The notes under the pieces are model-generated. The model was given only the letters and a program-made list of their open reading frames with translations. It was not told where the DNA came from and searched no databases. This document shows, piece after piece, positions 26,632-36,180 of a stretch of DNA of 64,000 nt. Source of the stretch: Candidatus Gastranaerophilales bacterium. GTDB lineage: Bacteria; Cyanobacteriota; Vampirovibrionia; Gastranaerophilales; Gastranaerophilaceae. The DNA lies in the NCBI GenBank assembly GCA_944325105.1, contig CALUYW010000014.1, forward strand, positions 1-64,000, in the 5' to 3' direction. The number at the start of each line of letters is the position of its first letter. Within the stretch, counting starts at the first letter, position 1. A program made the position numbers and the translations under genes.

Positions 26632-27609
26632 TTAATTCCCAAATATTATCTTTTGAACATAAAAACCGATTATCGCAAGGGCGCCGCCTATTGCACTCAC
26701 AAGGGCAAAAACAAGAACTATTTTTTTCTCCTTCCAGCCGCAAAGCTCAAAGTGATGATGTATAGGACTCATTTTAAAAACCCTTTTACCCGTAAGGCGA
26801 AAACTTGTAACTTGTATCATTACAGATAAAGTTTCGCATATAAATAAAATTCCAATCGGTATCAACCAAAGTTCAAACTTGCCCATAATGGCTATTGTTG
26901 CAAGCAATCCGCCAAGAGCTAAAGAGCCCGTGTCGCCCATAAATATCTTGGCAGGATTTTTATTAAAATACAAAAATCCAAGACAAGCAGCAGACGTTGC
27001 AGCAGAAATTATTGCAAGGTCAGTGTATCCGTTTAGTTTTGAAATTATTGCACAAGCACCAAATGCAAACACCGAACAACCCGCAGCAAGACCGTCAAGC
27101 CCGTCTGTGAGATTCAGCGCATTTGATGAACCTACAATCATAAACACTGCAAAAACAGGATAAAACCAACCTAAATCAATAGAAAAGTTAAGAAAGCTTA
27201 TCTCTGTTCTGCCCGAAAAAATCAGGTAAAACGCCGGAAGCATTGATACTGCAATTTGCAAAAGTAGCTTACCTCTTGCGGATAATCCAAGGTTTTGATG
27301 TGCTTTTATTTTCTTTATATCATCTTCAAAGCCTGTAAAAGCGTAAAATATAAGCGTCATAAGGACAATTAGCGCACCTGTTGTAGTTTCTTGCGCCATA
27401 AAAAGAGTAATTAAAGACGCCGCAAGAATTGATAAAATAAGAAAAACACCGCCTGTTGTAGGGGTTTTATTTTTTTGAGCATGCAGTTGTGCTACCTCTT
27501 CTCTTATGTATTGCCCGTACATTTTCTTTTTCATAAAAGCAAGATACGGTACACCCAGCAAAAGAGCCAAAACTAAGGCAATTAATGCTGAAACACTCAT
27601 CATAATCAT
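26632..27609 (-). CDS. mraY: Phospho-MurNAc-pentapeptide translocase MraY
   Basis: A 325-residue membrane enzyme that transfers phospho-MurNAc-pentapeptide to undecaprenyl phosphate, forming lipid I. About ten helices are visible. Active-site segments are FEDDIKKIKAHQNLGLSARG, ALNLTDGLDGLAAG, FMGDTGSLALGG and the MSPIHHHFELCGW histidine loop. The start overlaps the murF stop by four bases. Confidence 0.96.
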   Translation of the reverse strand: MIMMSVSALIALVLALLLGVPYLAFMKKKMYGQYIREEVAQLHAQKNKTPTTGGVFLILSILAASLITLFMAQETTTGALIVLMTLIFYAFTGFEDDIKKIKAHQNLGLSARGKLLLQIAVSMLPAFYLIFSGRTEISFLNFSIDLGWFYPVFAVFMIVGSSNALNLTDGLDGLAAGCSVFAFGACAIISKLNGYTDLAIISAATSAACLGFLYFNKNPAKIFMGDTGSLALGGLLATIAIMGKFELWLIPIGILFICETLSVMIQVTSFRLTGKRVFKMSPIHHHFELCGWKEKKIVLVFALVSAIGGALAIIGFYVQKIIFGN

Positions 27610-28925
27610 AATCTGCCTACCATTTCAATAATTTCTTCAAATTTCATAGCACGAGATGCTTTAAGTAAAATTGTAGAACCTTTTTCAATGTTATCAATAA
27701 TATATTTTGCGCATTCAAAATTTGTTTCAAATTCAACACCCTCAAGGGTTGAATTTCTTAAAATATATTTAGCCAAATTTCCAACCGTAAGAAGCTTTAC
27801 GCCCTCATACGCACAGAGAAATTCGCCTATTTCTTTATGATACATTATCTCGTCTTTTCCAAGCTCGCCCATATTGCCCAAAACAAGCACTAGCGGAGGC
27901 TTATACACGGATAAAAATGTCTTTAAAACAGCTTTCATTGACTCGGGGTTAGCATTGTAACTGTCGTTTATAAAAGTTAAGCCCTTAATTTCACTGGCTT
28001 CCCAGCGTTTTTCAATAGGTTTATAATTAAGCAACCCTTGTTTTATCTTATCCATGGGAATATCAAGTTTTTTAGCTGCTTCAATTACCAAAAGAGAGTT
28101 TTCAATATTGTAGTCGCCCTCAACATTTAGTTCAAAATCAACACCCTCGTAGGTAAATTCACTGTGAGAAACAGATACTTTTACATTTTTTACTTTAGCG
28201 TAATCAGTAAAGATTTTCTCACCGTCAAACTTAAGATTTTCCTTTATTCTTGATGAATCAGGACTTATAAAAGCACCCTCTTTTTTAAGTCCGCAAGCAA
28301 TTTCACACTTTGCAAGCGCTATATTTTTTAAATTACCCAAACGCTCAACGTGGGCTGAACCTATGTTTGTTATTATGCCGATATCAGGCTCACAGTAGGT
28401 TGAAAGGAGCTCTATTTCTCCAAGATTTCTCATACCCATCTCAACAATTGCTACTTCGCAATCATCATCCATTGCAAACATAGTCTCACAGAGGCCTATT
28501 TCATTGTTGTGATTCAGATATGTTTTGTGAGTTTTATATTTTGTAGAAAAGACACTGTATAGCATCTCTTTTGTGGTTGTTTTTCCTGAAGAGCCGGTTA
28601 TTGCTATAACTTTCGGGTTAATTTTGTTTCTGATAAAGTTTGCAAGTTTTAAATACGCCACAAGAGAATTTTCGACATAAAGCACAAAATCGGCGTCTTT
28701 ATTTACTTTAAACTTATCTTGAGTAAAATATCCCTTTGCACCGACCTCAAGAGCTTTGTTTATAAAATTATGCCCGTCATAATTTTCCCCGCGAAGAGGC
28801 AGGTAAATATTACCTTTTTGCAATTTTCTCGTATCGGTAGATATTTCAAACAAACCAGAGGTATCTTTTTGATAAAGAACCTTAGCATCCGTACACTTTA
28901 TAATCTCATCAAATGTGAACTTCAA
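27606..28925 (-). CDS. murF: UDP-MurNAc-tripeptide:D-Ala-D-Ala ligase MurF
   Basis: A 439-residue Mur ligase that adds D-Ala-D-Ala to the tripeptide precursor. It has an N-terminal substrate domain (ISTDTRKLQKGNIYLPLRGE), the P-loop ITGSSGKTTTKEML at about residue 120, GMRNLGEIELLS, NDSYNANPESMKAVL and LVLGNMGELG. No ATG fits. A TTG with GGAG six bases upstream is the likely start; upstream in-frame codons belong to the divergent promoter region. It is the first gene of the visible murF-mraY-murD-ftsW-murG-folC operon. Confidence 0.93.
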   Translation of the reverse strand: MKFTFDEIIKCTDAKVLYQKDTSGLFEISTDTRKLQKGNIYLPLRGENYDGHNFINKALEVGAKGYFTQDKFKVNKDADFVLYVENSLVAYLKLANFIRNKINPKVIAITGSSGKTTTKEMLYSVFSTKYKTHKTYLNHNNEIGLCETMFAMDDDCEVAIVEMGMRNLGEIELLSTYCEPDIGIITNIGSAHVERLGNLKNIALAKCEIACGLKKEGAFISPDSSRIKENLKFDGEKIFTDYAKVKNVKVSVSHSEFTYEGVDFELNVEGDYNIENSLLVIEAAKKLDIPMDKIKQGLLNYKPIEKRWEASEIKGLTFINDSYNANPESMKAVLKTFLSVYKPPLVLVLGNMGELGKDEIMYHKEIGEFLCAYEGVKLLTVGNLAKYILRNSTLEGVEFETNFECAKYIIDNIEKGSTILLKASRAMKFEEIIEMVGRL

Positions 28926-28996
28926 GTTATTCTCCAAAACAACTAAAATTTTAAAATAATTGTAAATCAAACAGAAAATGATGTAAAATAAATTTT

Positions 28997-30403
28997 ATGA
29001 AAAAAATAGCCGTTATACCAATAGACAACCGCCCTATATGCTATAACCTTATAGAGGATATTTTAGCTCAGGATAATGACATAGAACTTTTTTTACCAAA
29101 AAGAAATCTTCTTGGAGGGCTTACAACAAGTGCTGATATTAACGGTATTTATGATTTTCTGCAAAATCTGTCCAAGGTAGATATTTTGGTTATATCACTT
29201 GATACAATTGCCTACGGAGGACTTGTAAGTTCAAGAAGATGCCCTGAGGATTTTTCGACAATCAAAAATAGAATTTTAAAATTCAAAAATATAATTTCTC
29301 AAAAAGCCTCTTGTGTGTACGCTTTTTCAAGCATTATGAGAATATCAAACAACAATATAAACGAAGAAGAAAAAGACTACTGGTCACAATGGGGCAAAAG
29401 AATATTTGAATTTTCATATTATCAACACAAATCAAGAAAAGAAAAAACCTACAACTGCGTTTATAATCAAATCCCCGAGGATATTTTAAATGATTATCTT
29501 GATACAAGAAAAAGAAATTTTGAAATAAATAAACTCTACCTCGACTGGCTTGAGGATAAAACCCTTGATACACTTGTGTTTTCAAAAGATGACACGGGGC
29601 AGTACGGTCTAAATGTTGAAGAAGCGGAGTTTTTGGCAGATGAAATAAAAAAAAGAAATGTTAACGCTTTTGTAAAAACAGGAGCGGATGAAATCCCCTT
29701 AACTCTTATTACAAGGGCGCTTTGCAAAAATGAAAACATAAAAATAAAACCTCGCTATATCTACCCCAAGCAAACAGATAAAATATCACGCTATGAAGAT
29801 ATAAGTATTAAAGAGTGCATCGAGGGACAATTAAGCCTTGCAGGGTGTGAAATTTCAGATAAATGCGACCTTGAACTTATTGTAAATAACTTTGAAATAG
29901 AACAGGGTGATTATGTCTTAGGTGAGCATGTAAACTGCCTTAAAAAACCTCTAAATCTGCCTAATAGAGCGTATTTTATAGCTGATATAGCAAATGCAAA
30001 CGGAGCAGATTTGGGGCTTGTTGAAGAACTTATAAAACAAAAGCTCGACCCTTATTTATACGGTTTTTGCGCCTATAATACAAGCGCAAATACCCTTGGA
30101 TGTGCGATTTTGAGCGCAGTAACAAAATTTCTTGCGAAAAAAAATAACACATACAACGACATAGCGTTTAAAAAACTTATGTTTATAAGACTTATGGATG
30201 ATTGGGCGTATCAGGCAAATATTAGAAAATATGTAAGAGAAAGCGCTCCTGATTTTTTAGAAGCACTAAATGAAAAAACACAAAACTTAAAAGAATACGA
30301 AAATAAAATCGCAAATTATTTAGATTTTAATTATAATGACACTTGCTATTCGCTTCCCTGGAACAGGAGTTTTGAGGTAGAAATAAATGTACACGGTTTA
30401 TAA
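28997..30403 (+). CDS. DUF4127 family protein
   Basis: A 468-residue protein with the DUF4127 N-terminus (AVIPIDNRPICYNLIEDIL) and further conserved pieces: LVISLDTIAYGGLVSSR, SSIMRISNNN, SKDDTGQYGLN, KTGADEIPLTLITRAL and NTSANTLGCAI. Members of this family are probably metal-independent hydrolases or binding proteins of unknown substrate, often near envelope genes. It is divergent from murF, and its end overlaps waaA by 17 bases, suggesting co-transcription with LPS and DAP genes. Confidence 0.8.
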   Translation: MKKIAVIPIDNRPICYNLIEDILAQDNDIELFLPKRNLLGGLTTSADINGIYDFLQNLSKVDILVISLDTIAYGGLVSSRRCPEDFSTIKNRILKFKNIISQKASCVYAFSSIMRISNNNINEEEKDYWSQWGKRIFEFSYYQHKSRKEKTYNCVYNQIPEDILNDYLDTRKRNFEINKLYLDWLEDKTLDTLVFSKDDTGQYGLNVEEAEFLADEIKKRNVNAFVKTGADEIPLTLITRALCKNENIKIKPRYIYPKQTDKISRYEDISIKECIEGQLSLAGCEISDKCDLELIVNNFEIEQGDYVLGEHVNCLKKPLNLPNRAYFIADIANANGADLGLVEELIKQKLDPYLYGFCAYNTSANTLGCAILSAVTKFLAKKNNTYNDIAFKKLMFIRLMDDWAYQANIRKYVRESAPDFLEALNEKTQNLKEYENKIANYLDFNYNDTCYSLPWNRSFEVEINVHGL

Positions 30404-31646
30404 TTTTTTATACAACTTTATTGTAATCCCTACTATTTACATACTGGGGCTATTTTCAAAGAAAATAAACGCCGGCAAAAAAGAAAAATTTGGCAGATAT
30501 GATTTTAAATTTATAAACCGCACAATCTGGATTCATGCGGTTTCTGTGGGTGAAGTTATGCTTGCAATAACCCTTATTAATAAAATGAATCCAAAATGCG
30601 ATATAGTGCTTACAACCTCAACCCCTCAAGGGCAAGAACTTGCAAAAAACAAGCTCTCAGATAGGTGCAAAGTTATAACATATTTTCCATACGACACAAA
30701 TTATGCCATTAAAAAAGCAGTTGATGCCATAAATCCAAAAATAGTTATAGTTATGGAAACGGAAATATGGCCCAATTTTGCCAAAAAAATGAGAGAGCTT
30801 GCAATACCGCTTTTTATAGTGAATGGAAGAATTTCTGAAAGAACATACAAAAGCTACAAAAAACTCTCATTCTTCTTTAAAAAAGTTCTTGATAACTACT
30901 CTGCAATACTTACTCAAACAGAAGATGACGCAAGGCGATTTGTCTCTATAGGAGCAAATAAAGATAAAGTCCTTACATCAGGCAATATTAAATTTGACCT
31001 TGAAGAACCTGATGAATATGCAAAACACAAATACCAGCTTTTGTTTAAGACTTTTGATAAAAATGTTCTGATTTTCGCCTCAACCCATGGGGATGAAAAT
31101 CAGATGCTTATTGATACATATAAAGAACTGACAAATATAATACCTGATTTAAAGTTAATTATAGCTCCAAGACATCTTGAAAAAGTTGAACAAATAGAAA
31201 AACTCTTTACTTCAAGAGCAATCAAATGGGGTAAAAGAAGTCTTGAAGACACATTTGACGATAAAGACGCCATAATCCTTGATACAACAGGAGAATTAGG
31301 CAAGGTCTACTCGGCGTCTGATGTGTGTGTTATATGCGGCAGTTTTAATAAAACAGGCGGACACAACCCGCTTGAGGCAACCATTTGGGGTAAACCGACA
31401 ATAACAGGGGGCAATATTAAAAACTTCCGCTACATATACAAAAGCCTGTGCGAACTTGATTGTGCTTTTGTAGTTAAAGATACAAAAGAATTAAAAGAAA
31501 AAATATTTGAACTCTTCAGTGACAGAAATTATATGGAAAAAATAAAATCAAATTGTAAATACGCCATAGAAAAAAACAAAGGCGCAACAAATTTTACGGT
31601 AAAATATATAGAAGAATACGACAGGGAGCAATATGAAAGAAATTAA
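30387..31646 (+). CDS. waaA: Kdo (3-deoxy-D-manno-octulosonic acid) transferase
   Basis: A 419-residue GT-B glycosyltransferase that attaches Kdo to lipid IVA at the inner membrane. An N-terminal membrane helix is followed by WIHAVSVGEVMLAITLI, ETEIWPNFAKKM, LVVNGR-like FIVNGRISERTYKSY, and the C-terminal CVICGSFNKTGGHNPLEATIWGKP nucleotide-binding motif, written here in two parts. It implies that the cell makes LPS. It overlaps dapF by 14 bases. Confidence 0.92.
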   Translation: MYTVYNFLYNFIVIPTIYILGLFSKKINAGKKEKFGRYDFKFINRTIWIHAVSVGEVMLAITLINKMNPKCDIVLTTSTPQGQELAKNKLSDRCKVITYFPYDTNYAIKKAVDAINPKIVIVMETEIWPNFAKKMRELAIPLFIVNGRISERTYKSYKKLSFFFKKVLDNYSAILTQTEDDARRFVSIGANKDKVLTSGNIKFDLEEPDEYAKHKYQLLFKTFDKNVLIFASTHGDENQMLIDTYKELTNIIPDLKLIIAPRHLEKVEQIEKLFTSRAIKWGKRSLEDTFDDKDAIILDTTGELGKVYSASDVCVICGSFNKTGGHNPLEATIWGKPTITGGNIKNFRYIYKSLCELDCAFVVKDTKELKEKIFELFSDRNYMEKIKSNCKYAIEKNKGATNFTVKYIEEYDREQYERN

Positions 31647-32430
31647 ATTTGAAAAATGGCAGGGGCTTGGCAACGATTTTGTAATTTTAAATGAAGAAAA
31701 AGCAACCTCGGAGCTTGCTAAACTTATGTGCGACAGAAATTTTGGCGTAGGCGCCGACGGTATATTTTCACCGGTTAAAACAGATGATACGGATATCGGC
31801 TGGGAGTTTTTCAACTCTGACGGGTCAATTGCACAAATGTGCGGAAACGGCATTCGCTGCTTTGCAAAGTTTGCCCGCTCGCATAATTTGGTTAATAAAG
31901 ATAAATTCTCCGTTAAAACCCTTGCAGGTACTATCATACCTGAGGTTTTAGCAGATGGCAGAGTGCGAGTTGATATGGGTAAACCAATTCTTGAAGCACA
32001 AAAAATCCCCGTTGACTCACAAACTCCGCAGGATTTTATTGTAGAAGGATTTAGCGCAAGCGCTGTTAGTATGGGCAACCCTCACTGTGTAATTTTTACA
32101 GAGCACGACAGTGCAAAACTTGCTCGCGAGTACGGGCCTAAAATCGAATCACACAAGCTTTTCCCTCAAAAAACAAATGTTGAATTTGTAAAAATTAAAA
32201 CCCGAAACAGAATGCAACTTGATGTATATGAAAGGGGCTGCGGCATAACTCTTGCTTGTGGAACCGGCGCATGCGCCGCAACTGTCGCAGGGATTTTAAA
32301 AGGACTTTTAGATGATACCGTAACGGTTGAATTGCCCGGCGGAGAGCTCACCATTGAATACAAAGGCGAAAACGTCTATATGACAGGCCCGGCCAAAAAA
32401 GTCTTTGAGGGCGTATATTATCAAAAATAA
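31633..32430 (+). CDS. dapF: Diaminopimelate epimerase
   Basis: A 265-residue enzyme that converts LL-DAP to meso-DAP for lysine and peptidoglycan. The two catalytic cysteines are in AQMCGNGIRCFAKF and LACGTGACAATVAG. The N-terminal FEKWQGLGNDFVILN motif is also typical. A GGGAG site precedes the ATG within waaA. Together with the mur cluster it shows meso-DAP-type wall synthesis. Confidence 0.96.
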   Translation: MKEIKFEKWQGLGNDFVILNEEKATSELAKLMCDRNFGVGADGIFSPVKTDDTDIGWEFFNSDGSIAQMCGNGIRCFAKFARSHNLVNKDKFSVKTLAGTIIPEVLADGRVRVDMGKPILEAQKIPVDSQTPQDFIVEGFSASAVSMGNPHCVIFTEHDSAKLAREYGPKIESHKLFPQKTNVEFVKIKTRNRMQLDVYERGCGITLACGTGACAATVAGILKGLLDDTVTVELPGGELTIEYKGENVYMTGPAKKVFEGVYYQK

Positions 32431-32456
32431 AATATTTCAATATGTTAAGTTTTTTG

Positions 32457-32495
32457 TTGTTTCAAAAATATGTTTGTGCTAGCATTTTGAAACAA
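32457..32495 (+). promoter_or_regulatory. rpsF promoter embedded in an 11-bp inverted repeat
   Basis: TTGTTT (32457-32462), 17-base spacer and TAGCAT (32480-32485) preceded by TGC form an extended -10 promoter. The perfect inverted repeat TTGTTTCAAAA (32457-32467) and TTTTGAAACAA (32485-32495) starts on the -35 box, and its second arm begins at the end of the -10. It could be an operator. If transcription starts further upstream it could also form a leader hairpin. Confidence 0.5.
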
Positions 32496-32519
32496 ACATA
32501 AGTACAATAAGGAGAAACC

Positions 32520-32816
32520 ATGAAAAAATACGAACTGCTTGCAACAATTAAACCAAATTTAGATAATGATGAAGCAGATAAAGTTATTGCCAAAATCGAA
32601 GAATCAGTTAGCTCATTAGGCGGAAGTGTTGTAGACACTGACAAAATGGGCAGAAAAAAATTAGCATATGATGTTAAGGGCTTTAGAGACGGCTTTATCG
32701 CTGTATTAAAAATAAATCTTGAACCCGACAAAGTTGTTGAATTCAAAAGACAACTGAAATTGAACGAAAATGTAATCAGAACAATGTTTACAGAACAAGC
32801 AGCCGTGAAAGCGTAA
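32520..32816 (+). CDS. rpsF: 30S ribosomal protein S6
   Basis: A 98-residue bS6 protein: MKKYELLATIKPNLDNDEA, a VDTDKMGRKKLAYDVKGF strand pair and a LNENVIRTMFT end. It binds S18 on the small-subunit platform. An AAGGAG site precedes the ATG. It heads the classic rpsF-ssb-rpsR operon. Confidence 0.96.
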   Translation: MKKYELLATIKPNLDNDEADKVIAKIEESVSSLGGSVVDTDKMGRKKLAYDVKGFRDGFIAVLKINLEPDKVVEFKRQLKLNENVIRTMFTEQAAVKA

Positions 32817-32820
32817 GAAA

Positions 32821-33219
32821 ATGACTTTAGCAAAAATCTTTATCACAGGAAAAGTTGTTAAAAACCCTGAAAAAAGGTTTACACAAAATGACCTGCCCAT
32901 AACAAGCTTTACAGTGGATGTTAACCCGCAGGATGAAAGCCTTGTAAGAGTCTTTATTATGGGTAATGCTGCAGAAACCGTTGAACAAACGGTAAAAATG
33001 GGAGATAACGTACTTGTTGAGGGCAGACTTCAAACAAATACCCTAAAAACAACGAGCGGCAAAGATAAAAAGATTTTTGAAATCAACGCTTCAACTGTAG
33101 AAAAAATATCAGGCGGCGCTCAAGCACAGAGCGCACCCGCAAAAGACACCAATCTTGTTCAATTTGCTACAGAAGAAATTTCTGAGGATTTAATTGACGA
33201 AGACGAAATACCATTCTAA
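32821..33219 (+). CDS. ssb: Single-stranded DNA-binding protein
   Basis: A 132-residue OB-fold protein located between rpsF and rpsR, as in many bacteria. The N-terminal [20 protein letters not shown] and [12 protein letters not shown] segments fit SSB, and the C-terminus ends [11 protein letters not shown], the acidic tip that recruits repair and replication partners. It is slightly short and its N-terminal half is divergent. Confidence 0.9.
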   Translation: MTLAKIFITGKVVKNPEKRFTQNDLPITSFTVDVNPQDESLVRVFIMGNAAETVEQTVKMGDNVLVEGRLQTNTLKTTSGKDKKIFEINASTVEKISGGAQAQSAPAKDTNLVQFATEEISEDLIDEDEIPF

Positions 33220-33244
33220 GAAAAATAAAGAAAAGGAAATAAAA

Positions 33245-33481
33245 ATGGCAAAAGAATCACTAAAAGACAGCAAAAAAAGAAAAAATTGCAGCTTCTGTGC
33301 CGACAAGGTAGAAGCTCTTGATTACAAAGATACTTCTAAATTAAAAAGATTTTTATCTGAAGCAGGTAAAATTCTTCCAAGAAGAATCACAGGTAACTGT
33401 GCATACCACCAAAGAATGCTTGCTAAAGCGGTTAAACGCTCAAGAGAAGCAGCTCTTATAGGTTATGTATTTGAAAACTAA
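33245..33481 (+). CDS. rpsR: 30S ribosomal protein S18
   Basis: A 78-residue bS18 protein with [39 protein letters not shown] and [12 protein letters not shown]. The CxxC and later Cys/His residues are the zinc-binding (C+) form. AAAGGAAAT precedes the ATG at 33245. An earlier in-frame codon inside ssb is rejected. A strong terminator follows. Confidence 0.96.
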   Translation: MAKESLKDSKKRKNCSFCADKVEALDYKDTSKLKRFLSEAGKILPRRITGNCAYHQRMLAKAVKRSREAALIGYVFEN

Positions 33482-33486
33482 GCTTT

Positions 33487-33514
33487 AAAACCGCCCAAAA
33501 AAGGGCGGTTTTTT
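33487..33514. terminator. Bidirectional intrinsic terminator after rpsR
   Basis: Stem AAAACCGCCC/GGGCGGTTTT with a six-A loop and a T run. The convergent purD ends at its edge, so it serves both operons. Confidence 0.9.
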
Positions 33515-34739
33515 ATATCCTTATATCTTCCCTAAAAATTTTTCCCTCAAATTTTATTTCATCTGCGACACGATAAATATCATTCAACACCCCATAACCG
33601 TTTTTTACAAGACTTAAAACCCTGCCGCCATTTGTGTAGAAACCATCATCCGTTTTTTTTGCACCTGCAAAAAACACTTCAACTCCGTATTTTTTAGCAG
33701 CATCTAAGTTTTGAATTTTTTTACCCTTTAGAGGATTAAAAGGATAACCGCAAGAAGCTAAAACCACACAATAGCTTGGCGCATCAGCAAATTTTAGCTC
33801 AATTTCATCCAGCCTCTTTTCTTTTGCTTTTGAAAAAATCTCTAAAATATCATTTTTACAAGATGACATAACAGATTGCACCTCAGGGTCGCCAAATCTC
33901 ATATTGTATTCAAGAACATACAATTTGCCACAGCTTAGCATAAGCCCCGAGTATACAACCCCACAAAAATCCGCCTTCTCCTCTTTTAGAGCTTTTTTTA
34001 ATTTTTCAAGATAATCATCTAAAAGCTTTTGCTCTGTTTTTTCCAAAATAAAAGGAAAAATTGAGCCCATACCGCCTGTATTTGGGGCGTCAGGGGATGA
34101 ATTTAACCTTTTAAAATCAATAGCGGGAGGAAAATTCAATAAATTTTTACCGTCCCATATAGAAAATACTGAAATCTCGCGCCCAAAAAGCCTTTCTTCA
34201 AGAATAATTTTCTTTGACGAGTCATTAAATTTACCCTCTAAAAAATCACGCGCAACAACTTTTGCCTCATCAAAATTATCAGGCACAAAAACCCCCTTGC
34301 CCGCAGCAAGCCCGTCAGCCTTTATAACAGGCGGATTTAAAAACTTTCCTATAGCTTCATCTATTTTATTTTTATCCTCAATTACCATATAAGGCGCCGT
34401 ATTTATGCCGTGGTTTACCATAAATTCTTTGGCAAAAACCTTTGACCCCTCAAGCCTTGCCCATTTTGAATCTGCCCCGAGCGAAAAAATTCCCTCTTTT
34501 CTAAACTCATCACAAATGCCCTTAACCAAAGGCTCTTCAGGCCCTACAATAAGCATGTCAATGGCAAGTTTTTTTGCTTTTTGCGCTAAATCCTTAAAAT
34601 CACTAAACTCAACCACCTCACCCAGTTCAAAAAAAGCTCCTGTATCAACCAGATACAATTTTTCCAAATGCGCCGATTCAAGTATTTTTTTTGCAAGCGA
34701 GTGCTCGCGTGCGCCCGAGCCGTATAAAAGAACTTTCAT
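33513..34739 (-). CDS. purD: Phosphoribosylamine-glycine ligase
   Basis: A 408-residue ATP-grasp enzyme that makes GAR from phosphoribosylamine, glycine and ATP. Features: the N-terminal VLLYGSGAREHSLAKKIL, VGPEEPLVKGI, PPVIKADGLAAGKGVFV, LEERLFGREISVF, NTGGMGSIFP and EYNMRFGDPEVQSVM. It is the last gene of the purine operon and overlaps purN by four bases. Confidence 0.95.
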   Translation of the reverse strand: MKVLLYGSGAREHSLAKKILESAHLEKLYLVDTGAFFELGEVVEFSDFKDLAQKAKKLAIDMLIVGPEEPLVKGICDEFRKEGIFSLGADSKWARLEGSKVFAKEFMVNHGINTAPYMVIEDKNKIDEAIGKFLNPPVIKADGLAAGKGVFVPDNFDEAKVVARDFLEGKFNDSSKKIILEERLFGREISVFSIWDGKNLLNFPPAIDFKRLNSSPDAPNTGGMGSIFPFILEKTEQKLLDDYLEKLKKALKEEKADFCGVVYSGLMLSCGKLYVLEYNMRFGDPEVQSVMSSCKNDILEIFSKAKEKRLDEIELKFADAPSYCVVLASCGYPFNPLKGKKIQNLDAAKKYGVEVFFAGAKKTDDGFYTNGGRVLSLVKNGYGVLNDIYRVADEIKFEGKIFREDIRI

Positions 34740-35251
34740 AATATCTCCTCAATTACTCTGGGGTAGAGTTTATGCTCTATTGAGTGAATTTTTTCTTCCA
34801 AGTCTTTAAGTGTCATATCAGGTTCAATTTTACACTTTTCGCTTGTAATAATTTCACCTGAATCCACCTTGTCATCAACATAGTGAACTGTTACACCCGT
34901 TTCTTTAGCGTTTGACAAGTAAGCTCTTTTAATCGCGTCAATTCCTTTAAACTGGGGCAAAAGCGAGGGGTGAATATTCACAAATCTGCCAAGCGCAAGG
35001 ATATTATGCGGCAAAATTCGCATATAGCCCGCAAGCACATAAAGGTCGTATTTTTTCTCTTTTAAAAATTCATAAGTATCACAAAAACCTACTCTATAAT
35101 ATTTTATATTAAGCCTTTTTGCCCTGTTTATAACATTTGCGCCCTCAATGTTGCATAAAAGCTCGATTTCAACATCTTTATTTTTAAAATATTCAACAAT
35201 AGCTTCAAAATTTGAACCGTTACCTGAAGCCATTACAAGGATTTTTTTCAT
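34736..35251 (-). CDS. purN: Phosphoribosylglycinamide formyltransferase
   Basis: A 171-residue enzyme that transfers a formyl group from 10-formyl-THF to GAR. The N-terminal ILVMASGNGSNFEAIVEYF, the catalytic NIHPSLLPQFKGIDA (Asn and His) and GVTVHYVDDKVDSGEI (with the key Asp) are present. It is a little shorter than usual (about 190) because of a trimmed C-terminus. Four-base overlaps link it to purM and purD. Confidence 0.95.
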   Translation of the reverse strand: MKKILVMASGNGSNFEAIVEYFKNKDVEIELLCNIEGANVINRAKRLNIKYYRVGFCDTYEFLKEKKYDLYVLAGYMRILPHNILALGRFVNIHPSLLPQFKGIDAIKRAYLSNAKETGVTVHYVDDKVDSGEIITSEKCKIEPDMTLKDLEEKIHSIEHKLYPRVIEEIL

Positions 35252-36180
35252 ACAACTTCACCCAAAATAAAAGGATTATAATCAGCGCATATTTTATTTA
35301 CTTCATCTAAATTACAAGGAGAGCAAATAACGCAGAACCCAACCCCCATGTTAAAAGTTGAATAAGCTTCTTTTTCTCCCACAAGTTCTAAAAGCCTTTT
35401 AAACAAAGGAGTGAGTTTAATTTTGTCGTAGTTAATTTTTAAATCCAAACCCTTTGGAATACTTCGCTCCAAATTAGCTAAAATACCTCCGCCTGTTATA
35501 TTAGCGCAGGATTTAACAAATTTTTTATCGTTTAATTTTTGAACGGTATCATAATAAATCCTTACAGGCGCAAGAGATTTTTCAAACAAATCATCACTTA
35601 AAAGCCCGTCTTTATAGAGCTTTCTAATTAAACTAAAGCCATTTGAATGCGCTCCGCTTGATTCAAGGGCAATAACTAAATCGCCTTTTTTTACATTATT
35701 TTTATCAATTAATTTATCTTTTTTAACCGCGCCTACAAGAAAGCCTGAAATATCAAAGTTGTTTTTTAATATCAAATCTCCAAGCTCGGATGTCTCACCG
35801 CCCAAAAGCGTGCAGGAATATTTTTCTAAAACCTTATTTAACTCCCCGACAAGATTTGAAACCAAATCCACATCAAGCTTGTTTAGTGCAATATAGTCAA
35901 GAAAAAACAACGGTTTTGCCCCGCAGCAAACAAGGTCATTTATATTCATTGCAAAAAGGTCATTTGCTATTGTTTTTGTATCTCTTTTTTTAATCAAAGG
36001 AATAATTTTTGTCCCGACACCGTCAGTGCAGGCTGCAAGGTAATAATCCTCAAAAATCGGATGTTCAAAAATACCTGCAAAGTCGCCTATTACTTGCTTT
36101 TTTACAATGCCTTTAATGTTTTTTACAAGCATATCAGCACCAAAGACATCTACGCCGCTGTTAAGATAAGTGTATTTCAC
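35248..36180 (-). CDS. purM: Phosphoribosylformylglycinamidine cyclo-ligase
   Basis: A 310-residue AIR synthetase with the N-terminal YLNSGVDVFGADMLVKNIKG, LAACTDGVGTKIIPL, DLFAMNINDLVCCGA and LLGGETSELGDLIL motifs, then SGAHSNGFSLIR and ITGGGILANLERSIP. It closes the imidazole ring of the purine precursor. It belongs to the PurM/PurL/ThiL ATP-binding superfamily. It is coupled to purF and purN by ATGA overlaps. Confidence 0.95.
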   Translation of the reverse strand: MKYTYLNSGVDVFGADMLVKNIKGIVKKQVIGDFAGIFEHPIFEDYYLAACTDGVGTKIIPLIKKRDTKTIANDLFAMNINDLVCCGAKPLFFLDYIALNKLDVDLVSNLVGELNKVLEKYSCTLLGGETSELGDLILKNNFDISGFLVGAVKKDKLIDKNNVKKGDLVIALESSGAHSNGFSLIRKLYKDGLLSDDLFEKSLAPVRIYYDTVQKLNDKKFVKSCANITGGGILANLERSIPKGLDLKINYDKIKLTPLFKRLLELVGEKEAYSTFNMGVGFCVICSPCNLDEVNKICADYNPFILGEVV

